NCBI GenBank assembly: GCA_027886185.1
Contig: WOAB01000593.1
Coordinates: 273,001 to 337,000 of the forward strand
Direction: 5' to 3'
DNA length: 64,000 nucleotides
Source: Rheum nobile
Lineage: Eukaryota; Streptophyta; Magnoliopsida; Caryophyllales; Polygonaceae
The notes under the pieces were generated by a model that saw nothing but the letters and a program-made list of their open reading frames with translations, did no database searches and was not told where the DNA came from. A program made the position numbers and the translations under genes. Of this stretch, positions 1 through 11,200 are shown piece after piece (position 1 is the stretch's first letter; each line of letters begins with the position of its first letter).

Positions 1-109
1 AGAGTGATGGAGGTTTAGGGTTTAATTTTGGTCGTAATATTGATGAGATATGACGGGATAGTTAATGTAGTTAGGTGGGGACAAGTAACATTCAATTTTC
101 TGGTTTAGG

Positions 110-228
110 GGTTCGTCCGTCACGGACCATGTGCATCCGTCCGTGACGGACCAAATGAATCCATACGTCACGGACAAATCGATTTGGTCCGTCACGGACG
201 GATGCACATGATCCGTGACGGACGAACC
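110..228. repeat. Hairpin-type inverted repeat made of GTCCGTSACGGAC units
   Basis: The arms 110-156 and 182-228 are 47 bp each and are reverse complements with one mismatch, around a 25-nt loop. Each arm holds two copies of a 13-bp near-palindrome (GTCCGTCACGGAC or GTCCGTGACGGAC), and the loop holds a decayed fifth copy. Two direct repeats of GTGCGTGAAATAG follow at about 231-264. The reading frames through it (repeated SVTD) follow from the repeat and are not evidence of a gene. It could be a foldback element remnant. Confidence 0.85.
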
Positions 229-811
229 AGTGCGTGAAATAGCAATTTTGCCGGTGCGTGAAATAGAAATCCCGATTATATATCCCCTTAGGATGGAAAT
301 AAAATTTGTTATCATATAGAGAAGATTTTACCTTGTATTTTTAAAAATATTTTTCGCGACAAATATTTTGAATTCAAGTGTCAAAACATATATTTATGTG
401 GAGAAAAAATAACCTACTTTTATTGAATTTAATCTATATACTTTAGGGTTTAGGAAAAAGGGAATTTGCTAATTTGGAAAAAATATAACCTAAGGAAGTT
501 ATTTAAACACATGATATCATTTTTTTTTATATATAAAAAAGTATATTTGATTGATAATATCCCATGAAAATAGATATTCATTATTCAAAAAATACCTAAG
601 ATTATTTATTATGATACTTATTTAACATCCAACTTTGGCTAGTTATCTATGATAAATTTTTAGGCTATCTTTCCTAAAATATGACATTATTTTTTAGTAC
701 TATATAACCTAAGGAAGTTATTTAAACAAATAATTATTTTTTAGTATCGGAAAATATAGTTGACTTCATGTACTTTAATGTCTTATTATCAAAATAAATT
801 AAAATTTTAAT
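229..811. other. Gene-less AT-rich stretch
   Basis: Beyond the two short direct repeats at its left edge, I see only AT-rich sequence with stops in all frames and no recognisable element end. Confidence 0.6.
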
Positions 812-839
812 CCCGTGCTTGGCAGGAGCACTATGCTAG
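812..839 (+). mobile_element. Helitron-like 3' end (candidate)
   Basis: A CCCGTGCTT...AGGAGCAC imperfect hairpin is followed by TATG and CTAG, with a T immediately after. Plant Helitrons end in a GC-rich hairpin about 10 nt before CTRR and insert between A and T. No Helitron 5' end or RepHel coding was found, so only the end is called. The stem is imperfect, so this is weak. Confidence 0.35.
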
Positions 840-909
840 TTATTTCTCCTTATTTGTCAACCATTGAGGTATGTCAAGTCATCAAATTAATTTGCTCATT
901 TACTTATTT

Positions 910-1215
910 TGTAACACCCCTAAATTACTTTAGGAATATTACTGCCAGTGATCTCGGATCGCATATCCAAAGCTTATGTTTGTTTGGGTACATTATATAA
1001 CGTCGAAACGACCTCTTTAATTAGACCCAAGGCTTATAGGAATACTTATGTTTGTTTGGGAACATTATATTTCACACAAAGCTTGAAAACCGACCTTGAT
1101 TATTTGGGTCCACGACCAACCTCACCGCCACTTGCCTTAGATCGTTTCGACGTTAAAACGATGTAACTACGGATGTCGGCTCTAACTTACGGCTTGACTT
1201 ATGCTTTAATTCCGA
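910..1215 (-). mobile_element. Decayed chromovirus LTR fragment
   Basis: It starts with TGTAACACCCC and continues with the same series of words as the LTRs at 5786, 13033, 20925 and 24376: 'ccagtgatctcgga', 'tttcacacaa', 'tttgggtccacgaccaacctcaccg', 'cgccacttgccttagat'. The words lie much closer together than in the full LTRs, so large internal parts are missing. The other LTR end is not recognisable. This is an older scrap of the same family lying outside the LINE. Confidence 0.7.
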
Positions 1216-1582
1216 TCCAATATCGGTTCCAAAATGCACCCAAAAATAAATTACCATTAGTCAATTTATTTTAATAATCTCATGAACCATCTCAATAATT
1301 TTATAAATTTCATTTATAAATTCTAATTGCTGATTTTTTTATTATTATAAAATATAATACAATATTATTTTATTTACCAAATTAAAATAATATACATTAT
1401 TTTAACTTAATAACTTAATCATGCTTAATCTAAATTAAGCAATTACTAAACTAACAACCCAATATGTAACATGGCATTGTGCGGTACATGAATGTCATAT
1501 GTATATACGTACAATGTACTAATTTAGCTACTGGAAGATAGCTATATATATTGCACAGTGCAACCCCCAGCACGCTTATACA
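1216..1582. other. Gene-less stretch
   Basis: AT-rich DNA with short stop-bound frames. I see no element ends or RNA genes. Confidence 0.5.
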
Positions 1583-1609
1583 AATTCCAATTCCAATTCC
1601 AATTCCAAT
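1583..1609. repeat. (AATTCC)n microsatellite
   Basis: About four and a half copies of the hexamer AATTCC. Confidence 0.9.
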
Positions 1610-1627
1610 GTGTATCCTTGATTGAAT

Positions 1628-2005
1628 TCAAACCAAGCAGCTTAAACAAATAACTATATATGTTGCTAAATTCAATTCATCATTGCTTAATATTGAATTG
1701 TCTGTATTAAGGCATTTATAACCGCACAATAGAAGCAGCAACGCAAAAGGACAGAACGAACAACAACAATACCACCAAAAACAGAGGTTTTGAAGTCGAG
1801 TTTTGCGGAGGCTCGTTCGGGATCCAAACGGAGCGGGGTAGGCGGCTATGGAATCGTGGAGAAGTGGGATATCACCGAGGATGACTGGTGGCGGCGGAGG
1901 AAGACCACCGGAGTCGGAAAATTGCCCCAACAGTGGCTGCAGAAAAACAGAGGAGTATAGAAGTGTTAATTGTTTTGATGAGAAATTGACTTGTCTAGGG
2001 TCCAA
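1628..2005 (-). CDS. Unrecognised 125-codon ORF with proline run and Cys-rich hydrophobic segment
   Basis: The predicted product has a PPPPP run near residue 40, then a basic stretch (RTSLRKTRLQN), then a Cys/Trp-rich hydrophobic segment (about residues 72-92) that could be a membrane anchor. I do not recognise a family. There is no convincing promoter, and AT-rich DNA surrounds it. It may be a host gene fragment or a chance frame; its GC content is higher than its neighbours, which slightly favours a real exon remnant. Confidence 0.22.
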   Translation of the reverse strand: MDPRQVNFSSKQLTLLYSSVFLQPLLGQFSDSGGLPPPPPVILGDIPLLHDSIAAYPAPFGSRTSLRKTRLQNLCFWWYCCCSFCPFALLLLLCGYKCLNTDNSILSNDELNLATYIVICLSCLV

Positions 2006-2827
2006 TTTATAGGGGGGAAGATATATCTTCGTTGGTTATGATTTGATAATACTCCAAATCAATCTTAGCAGATCGAATCGAATCAAATTGGTTCAATTCG
2101 AATTTCAAGCGCCAAAACGCAACTTCCACTAATTTGGATGAACCCGGACGAATTTGAGGCTAATTACATCTAGTAACTTAGGGTTTTACTAGATAATTAC
2201 CTTGGTAACAATATAGATTTGTTGATTGAACTGATTCAACAAAGATTTGGTCGAATTTGAATTGATCTGGGAGATCCTAACTAGGGTTCTAGAAGAGGGA
2301 AAAGAATGGCTGGAATTTTAATTCCACTTTCCCTTATTTATGGCCAACCACCATATTTTGGGGTTATTTGCAATTTTTGTCCCAAGTATCCAACTTGTGG
2401 CACATTTGCCCCCTTTTCTTTACCAAATTATAATAAAGCTCCCAAACTTTATTTTATAAACTTAATCCTACTTGGTAAACACTTCTCTACCATTTTTAAT
2501 GTAACCTTATAATAATTTGTACAAAAAATATTCAAGACATAACTTTTATACTTAAGTTAAGTTTGATTTAAATTATTTTTCTCATTAAAATAAATAAAAT
2601 AAATACCATAAACTTTATTATTATCATAAAAATATAAATTACATTAATACCCTTATGGTAAAATGAGAGTTATTACATATTTGCCCTTTCATTTTTCTAT
2701 AATTTAAAGCTCAATTATCAACTTTGTAAATCTATATCTTTCTTACCATATTAATGAGTAGTAATTTATGTGATATATCTAGGTGATATTATTGTAATTG
2801 AATAAGAAAATCTATATTATATTTATA
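2006..2827. other. Gene-less AT-rich stretch
   Basis: Contains only short frames (the longest, near 2306-2512, is low complexity). No element ends seen. Confidence 0.5.
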
Positions 2828-2857
2828 CTAGTCGCAGGCCCCGTGCGAAGCACGGGG
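2828..2857 (-). mobile_element. Helitron 3' terminus
   Basis: On the minus strand the hairpin CCCCGTGC-TTC-GCACGGGG (2839-2857) is followed by CCTGCGA and the terminal CTAG (2828-2831), then T. The perfect 8-bp stem, short spacing and CTAG/T boundary match the 3' end of plant Helitrons. The element would extend rightwards, but its TC 5' end was not identified and may have been cut off by the LINE at 3240. Confidence 0.6.
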
Positions 2858-3027
2858 ATATACAATTTCTATAAATTCAGTATTTCTTAAAATCGAGCTT
2901 TTGCACATCTAATTGCAATAAGTAATTATTTTAGAAGCACAAGGATATACAATTTCTATAATTCAGTATTATTTAAAATCGAGCTTTTGCACATCTAATT
3001 GTAATAAATAAATATTTTAACAAAAAT
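2858..3027. repeat. Two-copy tandem repeat, 87-bp period
   Basis: 'atatacaatttctata...aaaatcgagcttttgcacatctaatt' recurs after 87 bp (2858 and 2945). It lies just inside the Helitron-like 3' end, where subterminal repeats are common. Confidence 0.8.
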
Positions 3028-3226
3028 AAATGTAAGGAATAATTATTTTAACAAAATAAAGTAGAAAACAATGAAAGCCTCTATATAAATATGATAAGTA
3101 TCTCATACAAAATATATTGTTGTGAAATGTGAACGTATATAATACTATTTAAGAAGCATCTTTAATTAGGAATTTCTCTTGAGAGTCAAATAAACTAATT
3201 ATATATTAGAGAAAAAGTAAAGAATA

Positions 3227-3239
3227 GTAGTTGAACACT
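3227..3239. repeat. Left target-site duplication of the LINE (GTAGTTGAACACT)
   Basis: Thirteen bases identical to 44155-44167. The left copy is followed directly by a T run (3240-3248), the poly(A) tail of a minus-strand LINE. Confidence 0.9.
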
Positions 3240-3291
3240 TTTTTTTTTAAAAGGTAAAAATTAGACTGGAAACCACAGAAGACTCGGTTTC

Positions 3292-5465
3292 TCAGCCTAT
3301 AGCATCCTTGCGGATGAGAACTAAAATCTCTAGATCATCTTGAAAATCTTCCAAGGAACTCCGCTGGGCCAGCTTCGCAATGCAGTCGGCAATAGCGTTA
3401 GTTTCTCGAAAGACATGACAAATATGCACTGAATTAAACAGTTGTAAACACACAAAGGATATCAGAAATTAAAATTTCAATATCCCAAGGACAATGCCAA
3501 ATTTTATTCAGAACGTTTACAATTGTAAGATTATCGCTTTCAGTTTGAATGTTGTTAAAACCTAGACCTGGGCAAACGCGGGCTGGCCCGTCCGGCCCGG
3601 CCCACCCGCCCGTGTAAACGGGAGGGTTTGGACAAGCTCGCAAGCCCTAAAGTGCCGAAAATACCCGACCCGAGTACCGGGAGGGCCGGGTATGGGCAAG
3701 GGGACAAGCTTGTAGGGCCAATGAGCCCGGCCCGTATATAATTTATAAATATTATTTATATATATAATAAGACATTATTACTACTCTTAAAAAAATAAAA
3801 ATAAAAACAAAAACAAAAACACTTATACTAAATAATATAAAAGCTAATTTTCTTAGGAATACAAACTCCACTTCACCCCTCATTCTCACATTTTGCCTAC
3901 CGCCTCCAGCCTCCTCTTTTACCTCTATTGCTCCAAATTTCTCTAGCCTCCTCTAACCTTCCTTCCACTACAAATCTCGACACCTTCACCTCTTGTTCTC
4001 ACATGTATGTAGACTTTGATATTGGATATTTAATGTTTTTTATTGTAAGGTGGAAAGACTATTTAGACATATAAAGATTTTGATGTTTTTTAATTATGGA
4101 CAAGAATTATAGGATGTGAATTATATACAAAATCTAAATCAGGTCCTGACGGGCTATCCGGGCCCGAAAATGCGGACGGGCTTGGACAGTTGTCCAAGCC
4201 CTATTCCCGGGCTCAGCCCGGCCCGAGCCCGGATAAACGGACAAAAATTTTAGGTCAAGCCCGGACCATATCCGGCCCGGGCCCGGAGATGCCCGGGTCT
4301 ACTAATTCACAGACTTTAAGAAAAGCATTCCTAACTGCGAGAGTTTCTGTTTTTAAAGGGGTATATATTCCACATTTCCCCCCAAAAAGGAACAATGGTT
4401 CACATTTGCTATTTCGCATTATAAAGCCATAGATAGATTCTCCATTAGTCCTAGTGGATCCATCTGTGTTAACTTTTATGACATTATCTGGTGGTTTCTT
4501 CCATTTCTTAATTGGTCGTCTTCTGTTATTGTATTTTTGTTGTTTGTCTATAGCCAAACAATCTAGGTTCCAATTCTTCGTTTGTTTCCAATTATGGATT
4601 TGATTTTTGATGTAGATAGGTTCATCTTTTATAAGTTCAACGTCATTGTTTGTTCTTCCAAAGCTTTGTTGATTTCTGTAGAACCAGACTCCCCACCGAG
4701 AAACCACTAACTCTAAGAATTGTGATTTCTCCGTTTTGTGTCGGATTTCCTTGATTAGTTCATGTGTTTTTTTTATTTCCAAAGTTTAGGGATCTGATAA
4801 TCCCCAACGTTTGGTGATTTATTGCATCAATTGTTTTCATGGTATGGGTACATAAGAATAAAATATGATTAGAATTCTCAGATTGTGCATTGCAGCGGAC
4901 ACAACCCTAGAGGAGTGCTACTCCTTTTTCAGATAGTCTTGCTTTGGTTGGGAGTCCGTTTTTCATAATTTTCCAGAGAAAATTTTTAACCTTAAAAAAG
5001 GTGTCCAGCTTCCAGATCCAGGAAGAGTCATAAGCTGAGTATCTTTTATTAACATTAATCATGTTCATGGCTGATTTTGTAGAAAACCATCCATTTTTAC
5101 TGGCTTCCCAGTACATTCTATCATTTATATTATTTAAGGGTAGTGCTATGGATGTGATTTTTTAAATATATCATTTGGTGCCGCTTGTTCAATTTTTTTT
5201 CTTTATTCTAGGTATTGTTTGGCAAAATAAAATCCGCCACCAAAGCGTCTTTGTTTTGAATTTATTGTAAATTGATAGTGTCGCTTGAGGGATTCTTTGA
5301 GATCCATCTATCAGTCCAGAATCTGATAGTTCTGCCATTTCCAACTTGCCAGATAAGTCCGGATTTAAATTCATCCAAAATTTTAATCATTTTGGACCAC
5401 TACCAAGAGCATGTACCTCTTTTCTCATAGTGTAGAATATGTTGTGTTTTCATATACTTTTCAGT
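3292..5465 (-). pseudogene. LINE ORF2, 3' part: RT thumb region, zf-RVT and RNase H
   Basis: Reading from 5465 leftwards, the protein continues the reverse transcriptase tail with a GLIWQVGNGRTIRFWTDRW-type segment (about 5360-5290). It is followed by the zinc-finger-like zf-RVT region (about 5116-4907, ending at a stop) and an RNase H domain (4782-3292) with its VNTDGS motif near 4475-4458 and a closing FRETNAIADCIAK block. These domains degrade the RNA strand and help target priming in plant L1 elements. The MITE at 3563-4301 interrupts the RNase H between CEL and GFNN. Stops and frame changes between domains show decay. The ORF ends in TGA at 3292-3294, about 45 nt before the poly(A). Confidence 0.85.
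3563..4301. mobile_element. MITE with TAGACCTGGGCA / TGCCCGGGTCTA termini
   Basis: Inverted ends TAGACCTGGGCA (3563-3574) and TGCCCGGGTCTA (4290-4301) flank about 170 bp of very GC-rich subterminal sequence on each side, full of GGGCCCGG words, with an AT-rich middle. The LINE RNase H reads continuously once it is removed. It encodes no transposase. The ends resemble GC-rich non-autonomous DNA elements common in plants (possibly hAT), but I do not see an 8-bp target duplication: only CTA or TA is repeated at the edges. The superfamily is therefore uncertain. Confidence 0.75.
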
Positions 5466-5467
5466 TA

Positions 5468-5498
5468 CTCCCTCCGTCCCATAATATAAGCTATATTT
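5468..5498. repeat. MLE left terminal inverted repeat
   Basis: CTCCCTCCGTCCC followed by ATAATATAAGCTATATTT. It pairs with 39142-39172 with a few mismatches. The C/G-rich start next to TA is typical of plant mariner and Stowaway ends. Confidence 0.85.
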
Positions 5499-5785
5499 TC
5501 TTTATCGGGCGTCCTAAAAAATTCACCCCATTTCATTTCATTCCTTTTTTATCCATATTTAATTTCCTAAAATACACTCACTACATATCTATATTTACTC
5601 TCTCTATTCTACCATTATTTGTCTTTTTCCCCACCCTTCACCTACCCTCATCAATGATCTATCCCCCCAATACCCCATCTGACTCTCTCCCTCTCCCATA
5701 TCTAACTCCCTCTATCCCCTTATTTCTCACACGCTCTCTAGAACACTCTACTCCTCTCAAGAATCCTAAATTCTCTCTACGCCGC

Positions 5786-8169
5786 TGTAACACCCCCAAA
5801 TATATATCCTTGAAAGTATTACCGTCAGTGATCTCAGATTCCACATCCGAAGCCACCCAAGGCTTAACCAATTTATACAATATATAAAACACACTGATAA
5901 TATGAAATATCATAATATTTATTGAAACCAAAGTCTCGGAATTACATCCGTAAATCCCAAATACAACAGAAATACAGAATATGTTTAATACAGCGGAAGT
6001 ATTTTAAATAAATAACATAAGGGTCTTGATCGAAGCGATCACCTGCCTAGGATCTTCAACCTGGATAAAACTCTTAAAAACTTCATCTACCTTCATAGTC
6101 GGATTCTAGCCTTCACGGAACGGTAGTTTACCTGATGTGCCGTATGAGACGGATGACACCAGCCAACCATGCAAGAGAAAATAACCGGTTGGTTAGTCTA
6201 ATGAAAGACTATGCAAGGGTAAAACAGAAAAGTTCTAAGGTAGTCGTATTAGGTTAGACCCATCGCTTCTCGAATGAAAGCCGATGACGATAGTACACCT
6301 CAATACTTCTACGAAACAGAAAGAACAAGAGAAGACTCCTAAAGATCGAGTCTACTGGAAATGTATGAAGAGAAGACTCCAAGAGATTGAGTTTTATCGG
6401 AAAGTATGACAACTGTTCAGGAACATTATAATTTCACACAAGCGTTTAAAAAGACTTGCCCATTTGGGTCCACGACCAACCTCACCGCGTAATGCGAATT
6501 CAGATTTGGAAGGAGGACTTATTCTAATCGAAGTCCAGACGAGGTTCCAAGTTGTACTTCTCGCCCAAGGTTCATTAATTATGTGCATAGCGGCACTTAT
6601 CTTATTTTAGTGACAAAGCATACATTTACGTTACAAGCTTTTAAGATATATCATCTCATCGCGAGAGATACCAGAGGGAATAAATCCCGAGTGTCGGCAC
6701 CAGCTGTGTGCACCTACCCTGAGTAAGGGTACGGTCATGACCAGAGAGAGTACTAGGGAAAAATCCCACTAGTACCAGTTATAAAGAAACAACTAGACCT
6801 CGCAAGGTACATAGCGTTCCTACGAATACTCGTTCTAACTAAACAGTTAAAATCACACAATAGTCCACATCAATACCATTATGGAAATAATATATATATA
6901 ATAGCGTTGTTTCTAGCAGTATATACAACCTATTATAATATCACTTTTTATATCACATACGTTTTATCAAAACTGTTCCCATATGAAAACAATATTCATC
7001 CCAATTTAATTAACAATTAAACAATTGATAATTAACGGAAACATGGAATGATAAGCAAGAGCGAACCGCCACTTGCCTTAGATTAGACGAACGATTGATC
7101 AACGACGGGTTTCTGGGTCCGCAACGGGGACAAAACTTGGATTACAGATTCCTACGGAATGACCCATAACGAAACCCTAGGTTAGATTCGACAATAAAAT
7201 ATACAAATCTAAGGAAGAACAAACCAAATTGAAAGAATGGAAGTCCCGCCCGAGACCGGCAAGCCAAATGCCACGATCACGATTGCCAGGCAATTCGCGG
7301 TCGCGGTGGCTCTGCCGCGGTCGCGGGCGTCGAGGACGAGTGTCCACGAGTGACAAAGGCAGCGGCCGTGGACGCGGCCGGCCTTGTCACAGCCGCGGTC
7401 GCGGCTGTTCATGTCCGCGGTCGCAGACATGAACTCCGGCGACTCAGAATGGGAGAAATCTCATCGGAGGTGACGCGACGGGGCTCGATTCGGATGGGGT
7501 TCGACTTCTGGACACCTTGTGCCTCCAATGGACCACCTTGAGGCTGCTACGACTCCAAGCGAGGGCTCCGACGACGATTTGAAGATTCTGGCGAGAGCTT
7601 CAACTTCCGGCGAGCAAGAAAACGAGAGAGGAAGAGTGTGATTTCAGATTGGAGTGCCCTTCAACCTCCAGATCGAGCTCATTTTATAGGCCAAAGGAAT
7701 ATCTCTCCCAGCCCAGATCAACGGCAAGCCAGAAGATCAACGGTGGCGCGAACGGCAAGGCTCTGAGCGACGCGACGTTGGCGTGTTGGAGTTTTCCGCG
7801 GTCGTGGAACTTTATCCACGGTCGTGGAACTTTATCCACGGTCGCGGAAAATTCCTGTGCCCAGCCCTTCTGAAGCCCATATTTCCGCGATCACGGAAAT
7901 GCCACCACGGTCGCGGAAATACCTTTTCCGCGTCTATTTGCCCGGGAAAAGGTTTGGCGTGGGTTTTAAACCTCGGATTAAATATATTTGTACCCAAACA
8001 AATATTCTAAACCCCGAAAAATACGTCGAATGTATTTTATATCACTCAGGGGATTTTACAGAGATCAATCTCGATACAGAAATCCGAACCTCTCCAAAAA
8101 CGATACGATCACAGAACGAGAGTTGAGTAAATTACCCAAATACCCTTACTAAAAATGAGGGGTATTACA
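5786..8169 (-). repeat. 3' LTR of the outer chromovirus
   Basis: 2,384 bp. A minus-strand TATA box (CTATAAAA, 7681-7690) has GC-rich palindromes upstream (about 7796-7920) and downstream in the leader (about 7250-7434). Compared with its partner LTR it carries two extra copies of a 22-bp unit 'cacggtcgtggaactttatc' near 7800-7845, an expansion of the palindrome array. The 28-bp palindromic block at 7407-7434 has one decayed position. Confidence 0.9.
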
Positions 8170-8283
8170 TCACCTCCCCCTTAAAAAAAGTTTCGACCCC
8201 GAAACTTGGCCGAATAAACAAAAAAAAATGAGGCGTTACAACACTACCCCCTTAAAAAGGTTTCGACCCCGAAACTAGGCCGA
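8155..8283 (-). repeat. Tandem duplication of the LTR edge and polypurine tract
   Basis: The segment holding 'atgagg', the last bases of the LTR, the polypurine tract (minus AAGGGGGAGGTGA directly before 8169) and the box GTTTCGGGGTCGAAAC is repeated 73 bp away at 8228-8283. The second copy has a damaged LTR tip ('gcgttaca'). The polypurine tract primes plus-strand DNA synthesis. Only the copy at 8170 abuts the intact LTR. Confidence 0.8.
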
Positions 8284-11200
8284 AAACAGCTCGGGAAAAT
8301 GGCTAAGCATATTCTCTTCAGTCTCCCAGGTTTCCCAAGTAACCTCTTCAGATCCAGCCTTGGACCAAAGGATCCGTACTAATGGTACTACCTTGTTCCG
8401 CAATTGCTTCTCGCGACGCTCGAGAATACGCACAGGTATCTCCTCGTAGGTACCATTTGCCTGAATCTCGATGTCTTCATAACTCAGCACATGAGACTCA
8501 TCTGGCATGTACTTTCTCAACAAGGATACGTGGAACAAGTTATGCACCGGATGTGCCGATGGCAGCAATGCCAAACGATATGCTAGAGACCCCACCCTAT
8601 CAAGGATCTCAAACGGTCCCACGTAGCGAGGGTTAAGCTTCCCACGCTTGCCGAACCTGAACACGCCCTTGGATGGCGACACCCTGACAAACACCTTGTC
8701 ACCAACCTCAAATTCGTCATTCCTGCGCTTCAGATTTGCGTAAGACTTCTGTCGACTTTGAGCTGTCAACATCCTCTGTCTAATCAACGCAATGTCCGAA
8801 GCAGTCCTTTCGACTAATTCTGGTCCGAGCAGAACCTTGTCGGCATTCTCATCCCAACAAATTGGAGATCTGCACTTTCGACCGTACAAAGCTTTGAATG
8901 GAGCAATCTTTATGGTAGCATGCCAGCTATTGTTGTACGTGAACTCAATTAGACTTAGGCTGTTCTCCCAGCTAGTCGGACGATCAAGTATGCAAGCTCT
9001 CATCATATCTTCCAATGTCTGGATGGTCCTCTCAGACTGTCCATCCGTCTGAGGATGAAACGCAGTACTGAACCTCAACTCGGTTCCCATGGCCTTGTGG
9101 AGTTCCTTCCAGAATCTCGACATGAATCGACCATCACGATCCGATACAATGGTCTTTGGTGTACCATGCAAATGGACAATCTCGTGTAGGAACACTTCCG
9201 ATAGCTTCTGGGTTCCCCATGTTCACTTGATAGCCACGAAGTGAGCACTCTTCGTGAGCCTGTCAATGATTACCCATATCGCATCCTTTTGACTCTGAGT
9301 CTTTGGAAACCCTGTGACGAAATCCATAGCGATATCCTCCCATTTCCACTCTGGCACTGGAAGATGTAGCAATTCACCACCTGGTGTACGGTGTTCTATC
9401 TTGACTTTCTGACAAGTCAAGCATTTCACCACAAATTCCGCTACATCCCACTTCATGTTGGGCCACCAGAATTTCTTTCTGAGGTCCTTGTACATCTTGC
9501 TAGAGCCTGGATGTACAGAATAAGCTGACGAATGGGCCTCCTTCATCACCAACTGGTGAAGACCATCAACGTCAGGCACACAAATCCGGTCCTGAAACCA
9601 GAGTGATCCATCCTCCTAAATCACGAATCCGGGAGCTTTCTGGTCCATCACTTCACTGCTTAGCTTTACCAAGACCACGTCGTCAACCTGCTTTTCCCTG
9701 ATTTGATCAAGTAGTGTAGCCTGAATCTCAACTATACTCAGGTATCCTCGACGATGATTGTACAAGACTTCAATCTCGCACAACCCTTGGTTCAGCTTGG
9801 TCTAAGCAGTGAGTAGAGCCACTACAGTCTCGTGCGGCGTCTTCCGGCTCAATGCATCGGCTACTACATTAGCCTTGCCCGGATGATACAGCAACTCGAT
9901 GTCGTAGTCTTTGAGTAGCTCTAACCAACGACGTTGTCTCATATTCAACTCCTTCTGAGTGAACACGTACTTGAGACTCTTGTGATCGGTGAAGACTTGG
10001 CACCTTACACCATAGAGATAGTGCCTCCAAATCTTCAACGCAAACACTACAGCTGCTAACTCCAGATCATGCGTTGGATAGTTTGCTTCATAGGTTTTCA
10101 ATTGTCGAGATACGTACGCAATAACTTTTCCTTTCTGCATCAGTACGCACCCTAACCCATTTTTTGAAGCATCACTATAGACCACATAACCATCATTCCC
10201 TTCCGGTAGCACCAAAACTGGTGCAGAGGTCAGACACTTCTTCAGTTTCTGAAAACTGGCCTCGCACTTGTCATCCCAGACAAACTTCTTGTGGACCTTG
10301 CGGAGCAAACCGGTCATAGGTAGAGCAATTTTGGAAACTGCGCACCTCCTTCACATTCTGAGGCCGCTTCCAGTCGGCTACCGCTTCAATCTTCTGGGGA
10401 TCAACCATGACTCCATTCTCATTGATCACATGGCCTAAGAAAGCCACTTCTTTGATCCAGAAGTCACACTTAGACAACTTTGCATATAGCCTATTCTGTC
10501 TAAGGACTGACAAGGTGATTCGAAGATATTCCTCGTGAGCCTCCTCACTCGGGGAATAGATCAAAATATCGTCGATGAAGACCACCATGAACTTATCCAG
10601 ATATTGTTGGAAACATCGATGCATCAGATCCATGAAGACTACTGGAGCATTAGTAAGGCCAAATGACATGACTATGAACTCATAGTGGCCATACCTCGTC
10701 CGGAAAGCAGTCCTCGAAATGTCTTCCTCATGAATCCTGAGCTGATGGTAACCAGATCTCAGATCGATCTTGGAAAAGACTTTTGCTCCTTGCAATTGAT
10801 CCAACATATCATCAATCCTTGGCAATGGATACTTATTCTTGATCGTGACCTTATTCAACTCTCGATAGTCGATACAAAGTCGGAACGATCCATCCTTCTT
10901 CTTGACGAACAAAACCGGAGCGCCCCAAGGTAATGCACTCGACCTTATATATCCGTTCTCAAGAAGGTCCTCGAGTTGCTTCTTCAACTCTTGCATCTCT
11001 GCTGGAGCCATCCGATACGGTGCCTTGGAGATTGGCACGGTACCAGGTTCGAGATCAATGGTAAACTCTACGTCACGATTCGGGGGTAAACCAGGAATCT
11101 CCTCTAGAAAGACATCCGGAAACTCACGAATGACCGGGATATCAAGAACTGAAGGCTCATCTTTCTTGGGCTTGTCCAGATAGCACAGGTACCCGACACA

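Noticed and set aside
1628..2005. Intact host gene such as an NHL-type membrane protein
   Set aside because: Only a loose resemblance (basic stretch before a hydrophobic segment); no family motif recognised.
7209..7541. Arg/Gly-rich small proteins in the chromovirus LTR
   Set aside because: They are translations of GC-rich palindromes on both strands, without start context or conservation of frame between the four LTRs.
8382..9052. Plus-strand frames across gag-pol regions
   Set aside because: They mirror the antisense of conserved pol domains and recur identically in both chromoviruses; no independent support.
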